A stretch of 50,963 nt of DNA from Porogramme epimiltina (taxonomy: Eukaryota; Basidiomycota; Agaricomycetes; Polyporales; Polyporaceae), in the NCBI GenBank assembly GCA_900155495.1, contig FTLJ01000611.1:1-50963 (forward strand), written 5' to 3'. Position numbers and translations under genes: made by a program. A model generated the notes under the pieces. The model saw only the letters and a program-made list of their open reading frames with translations, did not search any database and was not told where the DNA came from. Below are positions 33,248 through 43,391 of the stretch, one piece after another. How positions within the stretch are numbered: position 1 is the first letter of the stretch; the number at the start of each line of letters is the position of its first letter.

Positions 33248-35062
33248 TTACTCGATGACGATCGGCTCCGCTGAGACGTCGGCCGTGCTTGCGTCCCCCT
33301 CTCCCTCGTCCCCTTCGAAGACGTTCACGACCGTGTCAGCGAGCGTCTTGACGAACACGGTGAGCTGATCCCGCGCGAAGATGAACGGGTCCTTGAAGAA
33401 CTGGAGGCGCTCGACAATCTCGGGTCGCTCCTTCTCCAGGTCCTTCGGCTGGTACTTGAGCTTCTGCACGCACTGCTCGCGCGGTAGCGACTGACCCGCC
33501 GGAGTGCCTTCAGGCTGGCTCCACGAGTTGCGGAGGGTAAAGTTCAACGCTATGGGAGGAGAGGTGAGAAGCTACGACAGGTGGTTGTGGGGCCGAGAAC
33601 GTACAAAAGGTGAGGTTTTCGTCGGGATTAGTGTAAGTGTATATACATGTAAGCGACTCTTCTTCAGCTTCAGGCCAGTCAGGCGATTTCTCGACTTTGA
33701 CGTTCGTGATGAGGATGTTCGTCATATCCTCATAGAGCTTAATCACTGGCGTGTTGCGGGGCTCCGACGAGGTGGTTTTTGCCGAGCGAGATGCTGCTGG
33801 GCCAGGAGCGCGCGATGCGAGAGACTTCGAACGCTCGATTTCGGCGTTGAGCTCCATCCTCGTGGCTTCCGCTGCGTGGAAATCAGAATTCGTCGTAAGA
33901 CACAGAAGCGACTAAGAGGAGCGCACCTTCTTGGCGGCCTTCTTGAATCTCTCGTTCTTTCGCGGCAATTGTCGCGTCGCGCTGCTTTATGACGTCCTTA
34001 AGTTTCTTGATCTCCTCGGTTTGTGCCCTCTTCTCTTCCTCGGCCGCTTCGCGGGTAAGGAAGTGCAAAGTATACGAACTACCGGCTTTGGAAGGCGATT
34101 GCAGTTGTGCGAGCTGCTCTTCCAAACCTCGTATAAGATCGTCCCTTTCTGAGTCACTGTAAGAGGTTGACCGGCGTGGACGTAAACGGTAGTAAGGCAC
34201 CTACTCTGCAAACTCTCATCAAGATAGGCCTTATATTCGGCCAACATCTGCTCAGGCTCTGTTTGGCGGACCTGGAACGCCTCGTCCAGCTGTTTGAGAA
34301 GTTTGTCTCGTTGGGAAACAGCCTACAGCACCACATAAGGAAAGTTCCGCAGCAGAATTAGGGGAGGAGTAACCCACCTCTCGTGCCGAATCTTCTGCGT
34401 GCTCTAGCTGAGCTCGCAAGCTCTCAATCTCGCGATTTAGCTTCTCTTCCACCTTTGCATGACGGGCTGCTGCTGCTGCTGCCGTCCCGCCCTTTGCCTT
34501 TGCCTGCTTGGTAGCACCTCGCACAGGACGTTGGACTGGGGAGTCAGGTTGTTCATCCTCATCCTCTTTGACCTCCTCGTCCTTGTCCACATCCATCGTC
34601 TCCGTTGTTGCACCGTTCACCTGCGCAGCCTTCCCCTTTCCCTTCGCTGTGGACTTGGTTGTCCCATTCACAGCGGGGCCTGAGCGCGCGGTCCCTTTCT
34701 TCGAGCCCTTCGCAGGGCCGGGCATGACCACGACCTCTTCCGAGTCCTCGCCGCTGCCTTTCCTCCGCTTCTTGGTGGGCTCGGCCATGACAACATCTTC
34801 GTCATCGTCCAATTCGATAGCAGATGGCGCATTTGCAGCGGCAGCTTTCGACGCGGCGGTCTTGGAGGAAGGTTTAGTCGACGGGCCGGCTACGGGTTTC
34901 GCACTTCCTGCGCGCGGGCGAGTCTTCTTCGTGGGGGCGGGGGTGGTAGGGCCATAGTTGTTAGCTGGGATGGCGCAAGCCTCAATATATATTCAGGCGT
35001 CCTCGAGCGTGACCACAGCGAAAGCAAAACGTACCGAGGTCGTCGTCTGAGCCGTCGGACAT
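33248..35062 (-). CDS. Csm1/Pcs1-like monopolin kinetochore protein
   Basis: Six exons: 35062-35035 (28 nt), 34964-34378, 34322-34201, 34156-33927, 33871-33605 and 33549-33248; 511 residues. The N-terminal ~190 residues are basic and acidic low complexity (KKTRPRAG, DKDEEVKEDEDE, KAKGK). A long coiled coil follows (VEEKLNREIESLRAQLEHAED through EIKKLKDVIKQRDATIAAKE). The C-terminal globular part (LYEDMTNILITNVKVEKSPDW ... FFKDPFIFARDQLTVF) matches the Csm1/Pcs1 domain. Yeast Csm1 is a monopolin and nucleolar subunit; fission yeast Pcs1 clamps microtubule sites at kinetochores. Nuclear. The first intron's acceptor (ending at 34965) was picked because it alone keeps the frame. The acidic/basic N-terminus is longer than in yeast. 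Confidence is good for the family, moderate for exon 1. Confidence 0.78.
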
Positions 35063-35412
35063 GGTGGCTGAGGTAACGTTGTCGGCGTCCCGGTCGCGTT
35101 CACGCGTCTCTCACGCGCCTTTGTTTAGCATGTAAACAACGCGCTCGGGAACGGCGCCTACGCGACCCGCCTGGCACGTGCATATTCTCCTCAACAAAGG
35201 CCAGAACACAATCTGTCAATTCCCTCGATGTTACCCACCCAATATAAGCTCACACTGCCAAATACATCGCGGGACGCCCGTTGTCCAATACCATCCGTCA
35301 TGCACATCCTCTCTTCCTCCCTGACTAGCTCGCGGGACCGGTGTTTAGACCCCTTGGTCGCCACCACCCGATACCTTGATTCCGCTTGATCCCTTTTATC
35401 TGCTCCACGATC
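35063..35412. other. Divergent promoter, Csm1-like / ADGF copy B
   Basis: 350 bp. A TATA-like AATATAAGC at 35241-35249 lies about 170 nt before the ADGF copy B ATG. No gene seen. Confidence 0.45.
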
Positions 35413-37506
35413 ATGGATACCTACCTCAGCACACGCGACCAGCTTATCCTTGAAGACAGAGCCCTCAGGCCGGACCACACGACTTCCCATGTCCTCACGC
35501 CCGACGAGCGCAAAGCAGACGAGATCATTAGGAACATTCGTGCCGAGGAAGCAGACACTGTCTGGAGCTTGGATCGAAAGTCCTACCATCTCCATGGGTC
35601 CCAGCAAATGTTCCCGGGCATGGAGTTCTTGACTTGTGAGTTCCCATACATGTCCGTGAGTCGCTGCTCTCCGGTCGGCTGAGTACAACACCAGCCCGGG
35701 AAACCATCATGAGTACCAAAATCTTCGACATATTGAGCAAGGTATGTTCTCTGTCAGTCCAATCTCGTCCATAGTCCCAATTCCTCGTCAGATGCCCAAA
35801 GGCGGTCTTTTGCACGCCCACTTTGACGCGACCGTCCGCGTCGATGTCCTCCTGAAACTGGCTCTCGAGCAGCCAGCCATGCACGTCCGTGCGCCCGGTA
35901 CTCTCGCCACTAATAACTTCAAGGCAGTCTTGCCCGAGTTCCGCGCCCTTCCTAGAGCTCAATGGTCCGACATTGCGAGCATTACGAGTGACCGATACAC
36001 GCCTGGCACGTGGGTCCCGCTCAAGAATGCCCGCGACAACTTCAGCCTTGAACTCGGCGGACCCGAAGGTTTTGACAAGTGGGTATTCGGCGGCCTCATG
36101 ATCGATCCATCCGAGGCGTATTATACGCACAACACCACGTCTAAGGTAGGATTTTTTGTAATTCAGTTTGACGTTTGGATCAAACCTCTAATACTGCACA
36201 GATCTGGGAGAAGTTTGGCACAACGTTCAGCGTGTCTGGGGTGAGTGACTGGCATTGATCTTTCTCGACAGTGCAGGCTAACTATGTGCATAGGGACTCA
36301 TTCATTTCATCCCTATTTGGACCGAATATGTTCGCGAATTTTTGACGTCTTCGATCGAGGATGGCATCTCGTATGTCGAACCACGAATACTCCTTTGGCT
36401 CAAGTAAGTACGAGGCTCTTCGTTCATGACATTTTGTAAACTCATACATGATGTATTCAGGACCATGATTGGTGAAGACGGCGAGGACAATGTGCCCCAC
36501 CGCGTCTGGTTCCAGATCTACGACCGCATCCTCAACGAGGTCAAAGCCTCCATGCGCGCGCAAGGCCGCGAGGACGAGTTCGTCGGTTCTCGGATCATTT
36601 ACTCAACCCTCCGTTTATTGGAACCCGACGAGCTCGAGTGGTACCTCGAAGACTGCCTTGCGCTTGCACAAGAGTTCCCGCACCTCGTGGCAGGCTTCGA
36701 CCTCGTCGGGCATGAGGACTCGCTCAAGCCGCTGATATACTACTACGAGCCGCTTATGCGGTTCGTAGAGCGACAGAAGGAGCTAGGCATCCACATTCCG
36801 TTCATCTTCCACGCAGGAGAGACACTTGGCGATGGTTCGGCGGCGGACCTGAATCTTTACGACGCGATCCTGATGGGTACCAAGAGGATTGGGCATGGGT
36901 ACGTTTTATTGTCTCTGTTTTGTCCTTATGCACCTGCTGACCTGCGCTGGTTAGGTTTTCGATATATAAACACCCAAAATTGATAGAGATATGTAGAGAA
37001 AAGGGGATATGCCTTGAGATGTGTCCTATCTCGTGCGTATATATACCCTCTGACATATATACTGTTACTGACCTAGCTCTAGGAACGAGATCCTGGTATG
37101 TTGGCCCTGAGCACCACACAGTAGCCGTCGATGCTCATCGTTTTTCAGCGTTTCACTAGCTCTATGCCTATGCACCCTCTCCCCACCATCCTCAACCACG
37201 GCGTACACGTTGCGCTGTGCTCGGATGACCCCTCGGTATTCGGGAACATGGGCCTCTCTTTCGACTTCTTCCAGGTATTCGTTGCCAGCGAGGTAAATGG
37301 TATCGCGACCCTCCGCGAGTTCGTGTGGGACAGTATCAAGGTAAGCGTCGGTTTGGGCGTAAAGACGGTGCGCTGGTAGTGACTCTGTTGAAACCCAGTA
37401 TTCTTGTCTTGACGAGGCGGAGAAAGAAGAGGCGTATGCGAAATTGGAACGGCGCTGGGCGAAGTTCGTCCATTACATCATCGATCGATATAGCGGGAGC
37501 GGATGA
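35413..37506 (+). CDS. ADGF/ADA2-type adenosine deaminase-like, copy B
   Basis: Ten exons: 35413-35635, 35695-35741, 35792-36145, 36202-36240, 36294-36403, 36461-36898, 36955-37032, 37083-37095 (13 nt), 37149-37340 and 37399-37506; 533 residues. Deaminase signatures are complete: HAH (H98, H100) followed by Asp102, FHAGE, IGHG and CSDDP (Cys instead of the usual Ser before DD). Exon lengths match copy A exactly up to the 13-nt micro-exon. The intron that splits the next region in copies A and C (after FDFFQ) is absent here, so two exons are fused into one of 192 nt. No signal peptide seen. Probable cytosolic adenosine deaminase-like enzyme releasing ammonia; actual substrate untested. The ATG at 35413 matches the N-terminus of the other copies (MDTYLSTRDQ). 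Confidence 0.87.
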
Positions 37507-37911
37507 GGTGTGAGTATACAGAAGCAGAGCTGTCGAAGTGCATAGTTCTCACTACATTGGCAGAACGATTAGCTATACGTACTCAACACTTAACCGAGGT
37601 GAGCCCGCGAGGCTCGTTTCTTTCTCGTCTCACGCTGCTCACGTGTCCACAGAGCGGCCCCCGACGGATACTACACATGACTCGCATAAGGCTGAATGTC
37701 GAATTATATCATTGGAGATTGTAGCCCTATTCTAGGATACGGCATATGAAATGCATTATGCCGTCATGCGGTTTTTGATCTAGCGACCTTGGTGAGTAAG
37801 CTCCATAGATCAATGATAAGAAACGGACCCGGGCCGGGCGATGGTATAAGAACGAGATGACTCGAGCTCTGCTGGCGGGCTGCTTTACGTCCCCATAAGC
37901 GGCACCTCGAT
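37507..37911. other. Spacer and promoter of ADGF copy C
   Basis: 405 bp. TATAAG at 37845-37850 lies 62 nt before the ATG of copy C, a good core-promoter distance. No gene seen. Confidence 0.5.
37845..37850 (+). promoter_or_regulatory. TATA box of ADGF copy C
   Basis: TATAAG 62 nt upstream of the ATG at 37912. Position and sequence fit a fungal TATA element. Confidence 0.4.
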
Positions 37912-40147
37912 ATGGACACAGAGTATCTCGAGGCGCGGGAGAGGTTCATCGCGGAGGACAGAGCCCTCCGCATCGACGCTCAGGCGTTTGCACAGGCAAC
38001 CGATGCCGAGCAGAAGGCGGAGAACATTGTGCGCACGATGCGCGCGAGCGAGCACGTCAGCGTGTGGGGACCTGGTGCGCCCGCGATCCCAGGGGCCATG
38101 CATGTCTTTCCGGGGATGGCGTTCCTCACTGGTATGTTGAACCCGCTCTTGCCCGACGCGATTGTGGCTCATGACTCGGATAGCCAAGGAGACGATCCTG
38201 AAGACCAAGCTGTTTGACATCGTGAGCAAGGTATGGGATCCCGGCGCCCCCTGTCGCCCGTAGGCTACTGACAGAGCTTCCCGCTCCCTATTGAACAGAT
38301 GCCCAAAGGCGGCCTGCTGCACGCCCATCTTGACGCGACGGTCGACGCGTCGGCCCTCCTCCGGATCGCGCTGAAGCACCCCGCCATGCACGTCCGCACG
38401 ACGGCCGTCCTCTCCCCCGCCACGCTCTCTGACGCTGTGCCCGAGTTCCGCGCGCTCCCGCGGGGCGAGTGGACAGAGCTGAAGAGCATCTCAGATGCAA
38501 CGTACAACCCGGGCACGTGGGTCCCACTGAAGAGCGCGAGGGAGACGTTCGACGTCGTGCTTGGAGGGCCTGAGGGGTTCGACAAGTGGGCACGCGAGGC
38601 GATGATTATCAACCCCTCCGAAGCCTATGGGACACATAACACCACCGACAAGGTCTGTCGGATACTCAGACCCAGAGCATTGGGCTTTGGACACTGACTG
38701 TATCTCTCTTTGTAGATTTGGAAGAAGTTTGGCCAGACGTTCGACATAACTCGGGTGAGTATGCGCCTGCCTACATCCGGACGGCTCATACTTACCGCCC
38801 ACCCAAAAAGGGGATGTCTCGCTACCTTCCTGTCTGGATTGAGTACATCCGCGAGTTCTTTAGGGCCTCCGTTGAAGATGGCATCTCCTACGTCGAGGTG
38901 CGCATGAGCATGTGGTACAAGTGAGCATATTCCTGCCAGACTGCGTCTTCTTCCCCTTGACACATGGCACATAGGTACATGTTCGACGCCGATGGACAAG
39001 AGACCGTGCCACATCGGGAGTGGCTCCTTGCGTACGACCGCGTACTGAAGGAGTTCAAGGAGGACCTCGCCGCGCACGGCCGCGCGGACGAGTTCGTCGG
39101 ATCGAAGATCATTTACAGTTGCAAGCGTGACGCCACATGTGAGGAACTGGAGTGGTTCCTCGAAGACTGCCTCGAACTGAAGCGCGAGTTCCCGCACCTC
39201 ATCTGCGGTGCGTGCCCCGTTTACGGGCCATTGTGTTAGATCCATGTCTCATGTGATGAGTACAGGCTTTGACCTTGTCGGCCACGAAGACTCGCTGAAA
39301 CCTCTAATCTACTATTTGAAACCCCTCAAACGCTTCGTGGAACGCCAGAAGGAGCTTGGATTGGAGATACCGTTCATCTTCCACGCAGGAGAGACCCTTG
39401 GAGATGGGACAGCGGCGGACATGAATCTCGTTGACGCGATCCTCCTTGGCACGAAACGCATCGGGCATGGGTACACGCGTATGTTCCCTGGATGCGATCA
39501 CCAGCTCACACTATCAACAGATTCTCTGTTGTCAAGCATCCCAAGGTCATGGAAGCTTGCAGGGAACGTCAGATCGCCATTGAAGTCTGCCCCATATCGT
39601 ACGCAGAGCTACCATCTGTATTCTCTGGCTGACTAACGCGCTGACGTTTCAATGGTGCAGCAACGAACTACTCGTAAGTGTCTTGAAGCTTTTCTAGCCT
39701 TCCAATGGTTGTCTGAGCAATCATTTCCAGCGTCTTACTGGGTCCATGCCGATGCACCCGCTTCCCGTGATGATGAACCAGGGAATACATGTTGCACTTA
39801 GCTCAGATGACCCAGCCATGTTTGGAAACATGGGCCTCTCATTTGACTTTTTCCAGGTGCGCCTCCTGCTATGGCAACTGCCTCATTACCCACGCTGTGC
39901 TCCAGGTTCTGGTTGCGAGTGAAGTCTCAGGGCTCATCACCTTGCGAGAAGTCGCGAAGGATAGCATTCGGGTAAGCACTCGCACTTCGCTTAACGGATG
40001 ATCACCACACCGAACTCATCGCTCCAACAGTACTCATGCTTGAATGGCGCGGACATGAAGAACGCCCTGGAGCTCTACGACCGTCGCTGGACTCGATACG
40101 CGGACTGGATCGTCAAGACGTTTGGCGAGCACGCCCCTGCGACGTAG
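37912..40147 (+). CDS. ADGF/ADA2-type adenosine deaminase-like, copy C
   Basis: Twelve exons: 37912-38131, 38184-38230, 38299-38652, 38716-38754, 38811-38920, 38975-39207, 39266-39470, 39521-39598, 39661-39673 (13 nt), 39731-39856, 39906-39971 and 40031-40147; 535 residues. Signatures: HAH (H97, H99) with Asp101, FHAGE, IGHG, and SSDDP. Exon lengths match copies A and B except that the first exon is one codon shorter and the large central exon (438 nt in A and B) is split by an extra 58-bp intron after HLIC; the two halves sum to 438 nt. It keeps the intron that copy B lost. The N-terminal helix is more diverged (AQAFAQATDAEQKAE). No signal peptide is seen. Likely an active nucleoside deaminase. 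Confidence 0.87.
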
Positions 40148-40661
40148 GGTGCAGACTCAGCCTGGCATCCGCCATGCATGATGGACGCTTGCAGTTCAAC
40201 CTGACCTCTTAGGCTCAGCCCTACCCTCCAGCTCAACCTGACATCTCAGTTCAACCTGACGCCTCAGCTCAACCTGGCCATACGCAGTTCAACCTGGCTC
40301 GAGCAGCTCAACCTGAACGCATAGACGGGAAGTAGATGGCTCACAGGATACCGCGTGCTGATAAGGTCCGACGTACCTGGCGGTTTGCCCACGCCATGTT
40401 GATGAGAAAGCAGAAGTGGGAGAAGATCCAAGAGACGCGGTGGTAGTGGTGGCAGTGGTAGCGAATGACTACCCGATACGATGCATTGTCCCAGAATCTC
40501 ATCATACGCGGTTGTGCAAACGAAACCTTCGCGCATTGATTACCCCCAAACAGACATAAGACTGAAACAGATTACACGGATTTGATACGCTTCTCTAGTT
40601 CTTACACCGTAGTTCGCGTCCATTAAGCATCACCCTTTTCATTTTTGTGGCTTGCGGTCGT
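40148..40661. other. Intergenic with short tandem repeat
   Basis: Convergent 3' regions of ADGF copy C and the asparaginase gene. Contains the CAGYTCAACCTG minisatellite described separately. No gene seen. Confidence 0.5.
40192..40315 (+). repeat. Minisatellite, CAGYTCAACCTG core, six copies
   Basis: The 12-bp core CAG(C/T)TCAACCTG occurs six times, starting at 40192, 40229, 40247, 40265, 40285 and 40304; spacing is 18-20 bp except for the first gap of 37 bp. C and T alternate irregularly at the variable base. It begins 45 nt after the stop codon of ADGF copy C, so it probably lies in that gene's 3'UTR. Not CRISPR: spacers are only 6-8 bp and themselves similar. Confidence 0.8.
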
Positions 40662-43151
40662 TCATGCACTGAACTCGTCCAAGTCCGCCCCTGCCTTCTT
40701 CCACACCCGCAACGCGCGCTCATCCCGCGCACGTACCGCCTTCTTCACCGCAAGCCCCACAAACCCGCCCTCGAGGTCCGCTCCGCCCAAGTTCGCGCCC
40801 GCGCGCACGAGCAGGTCCACAATCTCCTCGTGCGCACCGCGCGCGGCATAGTACAGCGGGGTGTGCCCCAGCGCGTCGCGCACGTGGACGAGCGCGCCGG
40901 CTTCGAGCAGCATGCCCGCCGCGCGCAGCGCCCCCGCAAGCGCGGCTGCGTGCAGCGGTGCGCGCCCGGACGCAGGGTCGAGGCAGTTCGCGAGCCCGCC
41001 GCCGACCGCGACGCCACCCGCGTCTGCGGCTGCGCCGGCCTCGGCGCCCAAGCAGAACGCGACGCCGTCAGGGTCATCGCGTGCGGCGGCGAGGTGGACG
41101 AGGAAGGGAAAGAGCGCGCTCTCGGTCGACGCGGCCTCGGCGGCCGTCCAGCTCCATGGCGCGGTGGCGCGGTCGGCGGCTTCGTCGCGCGCGGGGGCGT
41201 CGGCGCCGTCGATGGTGATCTTGGGCGGGCGTCCGGCGGCAGAGGCGGGGGCGGAGAGGCGGACGACCTGCGAGAGGAGGCCCTGGATGTTATCGAGGCT
41301 CTGACCGATGGACGTAGGTTGGGAAAGAGAGGCAGGGATCTTGCTCTCGGGCAGGGTGAGCTCACCGCGCAGGGGCGCGCCCATGAGCGTGCGGACCTGC
41401 GCGACGGTGAGCTCCGCCTTGGAGAGGAGGTAGCTCAGCTTCGTGAGCGCGCACTACGTGGACAAAAGGGGCGCAATCAGGCATTATAATGGACAAATGA
41501 ACCGACTGTGCTCACCTCCGGCGTCATATCGCCGCCGGGAACGACACCTGCTTGCAGGAGGCTGCGCCCGGTCTCGTAAGCATCGGAGACAGAGCCCTTG
41601 CTGCATTGAGTGATGGCAACAATGACGACGCCATTGTTGCACGCTTCCTTGAGAGCTTCTACTAGATCCGTACGCTGTGGAGCATTGCCTGCGCCGAACG
41701 TCTCGAGCACCACTCCTCGGGTCGGAGGCATGAGGAACGCGCGGATGGTCGCGCCGGTGATACCGGGGAAGAGGCGTAGTGTAGCTGGATAGAACATCAA
41801 TGTGGCTCAAACCCTGTCGGACAAAAGAATACCGACCGACATGAGGACTCATCACTGCGAGCGCAAGCGTTATAACAGACATATCATCATATTTAGGACA
41901 AGGACCCACATTTGTGAGAGCGGAAGCGCTTCAGATTGGTCTGGCGCATCACGTCCTGCCAGTTTACGACGATGTCAATGCCAACTACGGTAACTATTTA
42001 GCGTCGTGATAAGCAACTAACAACGACGCTCGCTTACCATTAACGAGGGGACGGAAGTTTGGGCTATTGAATGCGTTGAGATCGTATGACGACATTTTTG
42101 AAACCCTATTGCCGCGGAAGAGCATGTGATTGAAGTAAAGACAGCACTCTGCGAACGACGCTAGATGAGCATGGAGCGCTATAAGTATCGATTCTACACA
42201 CATACCTGGAATAATATAGTGCCCAGCGATCACCAACGCCCCGAGTAAGTTGTCCACAGCGTCATTCCGTAGTTGTGACATTGGGATTTGGGCACCGGTA
42301 ACAACCTACTAAACAGTTATCAGGGAGGGGCATCAATCACGGAGCGTAATACATACTACTGTCTTCCCTAGATCTTCTAGCATGAAACTGAGCGCGGACG
42401 AAGTGTAGGACATCGTGTCCGTTCCGTGCAAAATGACAAATCCGTCAAAGTTGGAGTAGTTGAGCTCGATGTCCGTAGCAATGCGAATCCAGTCTATACT
42501 GAGACACGGGAAAGGAGCTCAGTAAGCCGCACGGTAATGGATGGCATTTTCTTTTACCTTGTATTTCGATATTGCTGCTATCAAGTAGCGGATGCCACTG
42601 CGCGCGTCACGTTAGAACACATCTCCGTGTTCTGCAGGGGCGAAGCTCACTTCAAGAACAGCATAACGGATGCGCTTGCGGTTACCGCCCGGACCACTGC
42701 TCCTCGGCGTGACAAGAGTCGGCAATTGAGCCTCGTATACATCCTCCGATATCTTTTTGCACACAGGTTGGCGTGGTAGTAGCTGTTCTGTGGAGGGTGC
42801 AAGGTGCTCCGGAACGCCAATAGGTCGTGATGATCGGACGGGCAGGGTGAGAGACTGGTGTGTGAGGCTCCGCGCTCCGTCTCGGCTCGGAGATGGCTCG
42901 CGGCTACCAAAAGTGGTCCCAGTAGGGCTGCCCTTGCTGCTGCTTGTCCACCGCCGGTAACCTTCTAGGGACCCTGAGTGGGAAAACAGTGACTCTTCGA
43001 GTGGGTCATGGAAGCGATGTTGACTATGGAGGGTCTCTGTAAGAAAATAGGGCTCGGGGACGTATCCCTGCTGGCTGAAGATCATGTTGATGGTCCCTCC
43101 AGTATTGAGGATGAGGACCTTGGACTCGTCGGACGTCCGTGAGAGATCCAT
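40662..43151 (-). CDS. L-asparaginase with C-terminal ankyrin repeats
   Basis: Nine exons: 43151-42651, 42597-42558, 42493-42357, 42305-42206, 42148-42038, 41993-41910, 41854-41837 (18 nt), 41784-41516 and 41453-40662; 683 residues. Asparaginase signature 1 is LILNTGGTINM with Thr20 as the likely nucleophile; signature 2 is LHGTDTMSY (T205, D206). Later LFPGITGATIRAFL and GVVLETFGAGNAP are typical of the cytosolic type I/ASPG branch. A Ser/Pro-rich insert separates the first signature from the rest (about residues 60-130). The last ~150 residues hold ankyrin repeats (GRAPLHAAALAGALRAAGMLLEAG, GHTPLYYAARGAHEEIVDLL). By family it hydrolyses asparagine to aspartate and ammonia; ankyrins may bind partners. 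Divergent from the tryptophan synthase across 240 bp, so the two may share control elements. Confidence 0.87.
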
Positions 43152-43391
43152 GTCTGTTTTCCGGCGCAGCAAGGCGAGGCGAGATGGCAGTCGAGATGGA
43201 GGGAGGAGTCACGCCGCGCGCGCAAACTTGTCCGGGGTAAGCTCGGGTAGATTAGATTCAGACGCTTAGCCTAACTCTAATCTTGATCTTTTTACTTATC
43301 TAAACGGGAGCTTGTCTTTCCACCCCCTCTCATAAAATGACTGGTCTCTTCGTCCTGACTCCTCCGTCTTTCTCCCATCCCCTCGCCCGCC
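43152..43391. promoter_or_regulatory. Shared divergent promoter, asparaginase / TRP5
   Basis: 240 bp between the two ATGs. It includes a low-GC stretch (43255-43310) flanked by GC- or CT-rich leaders. A Gcn4/CPC1-type TGACTC core is not evident, although an isolated TGACT occurs near 43339. Regulation is inferred only from position. Confidence 0.4.

Noticed and set aside
40192..40315. CRISPR array
   Set aside because: The repeat is 12 bp with 6-8 bp similar spacers and no cas genes, in a eukaryotic context; it is a minisatellite.
40647..41489. 280-residue + strand open frame opposite the asparaginase ankyrin exon
   Set aside because: Shadow frame caused by high GC; the minus strand has real ankyrin repeats and splice joins.
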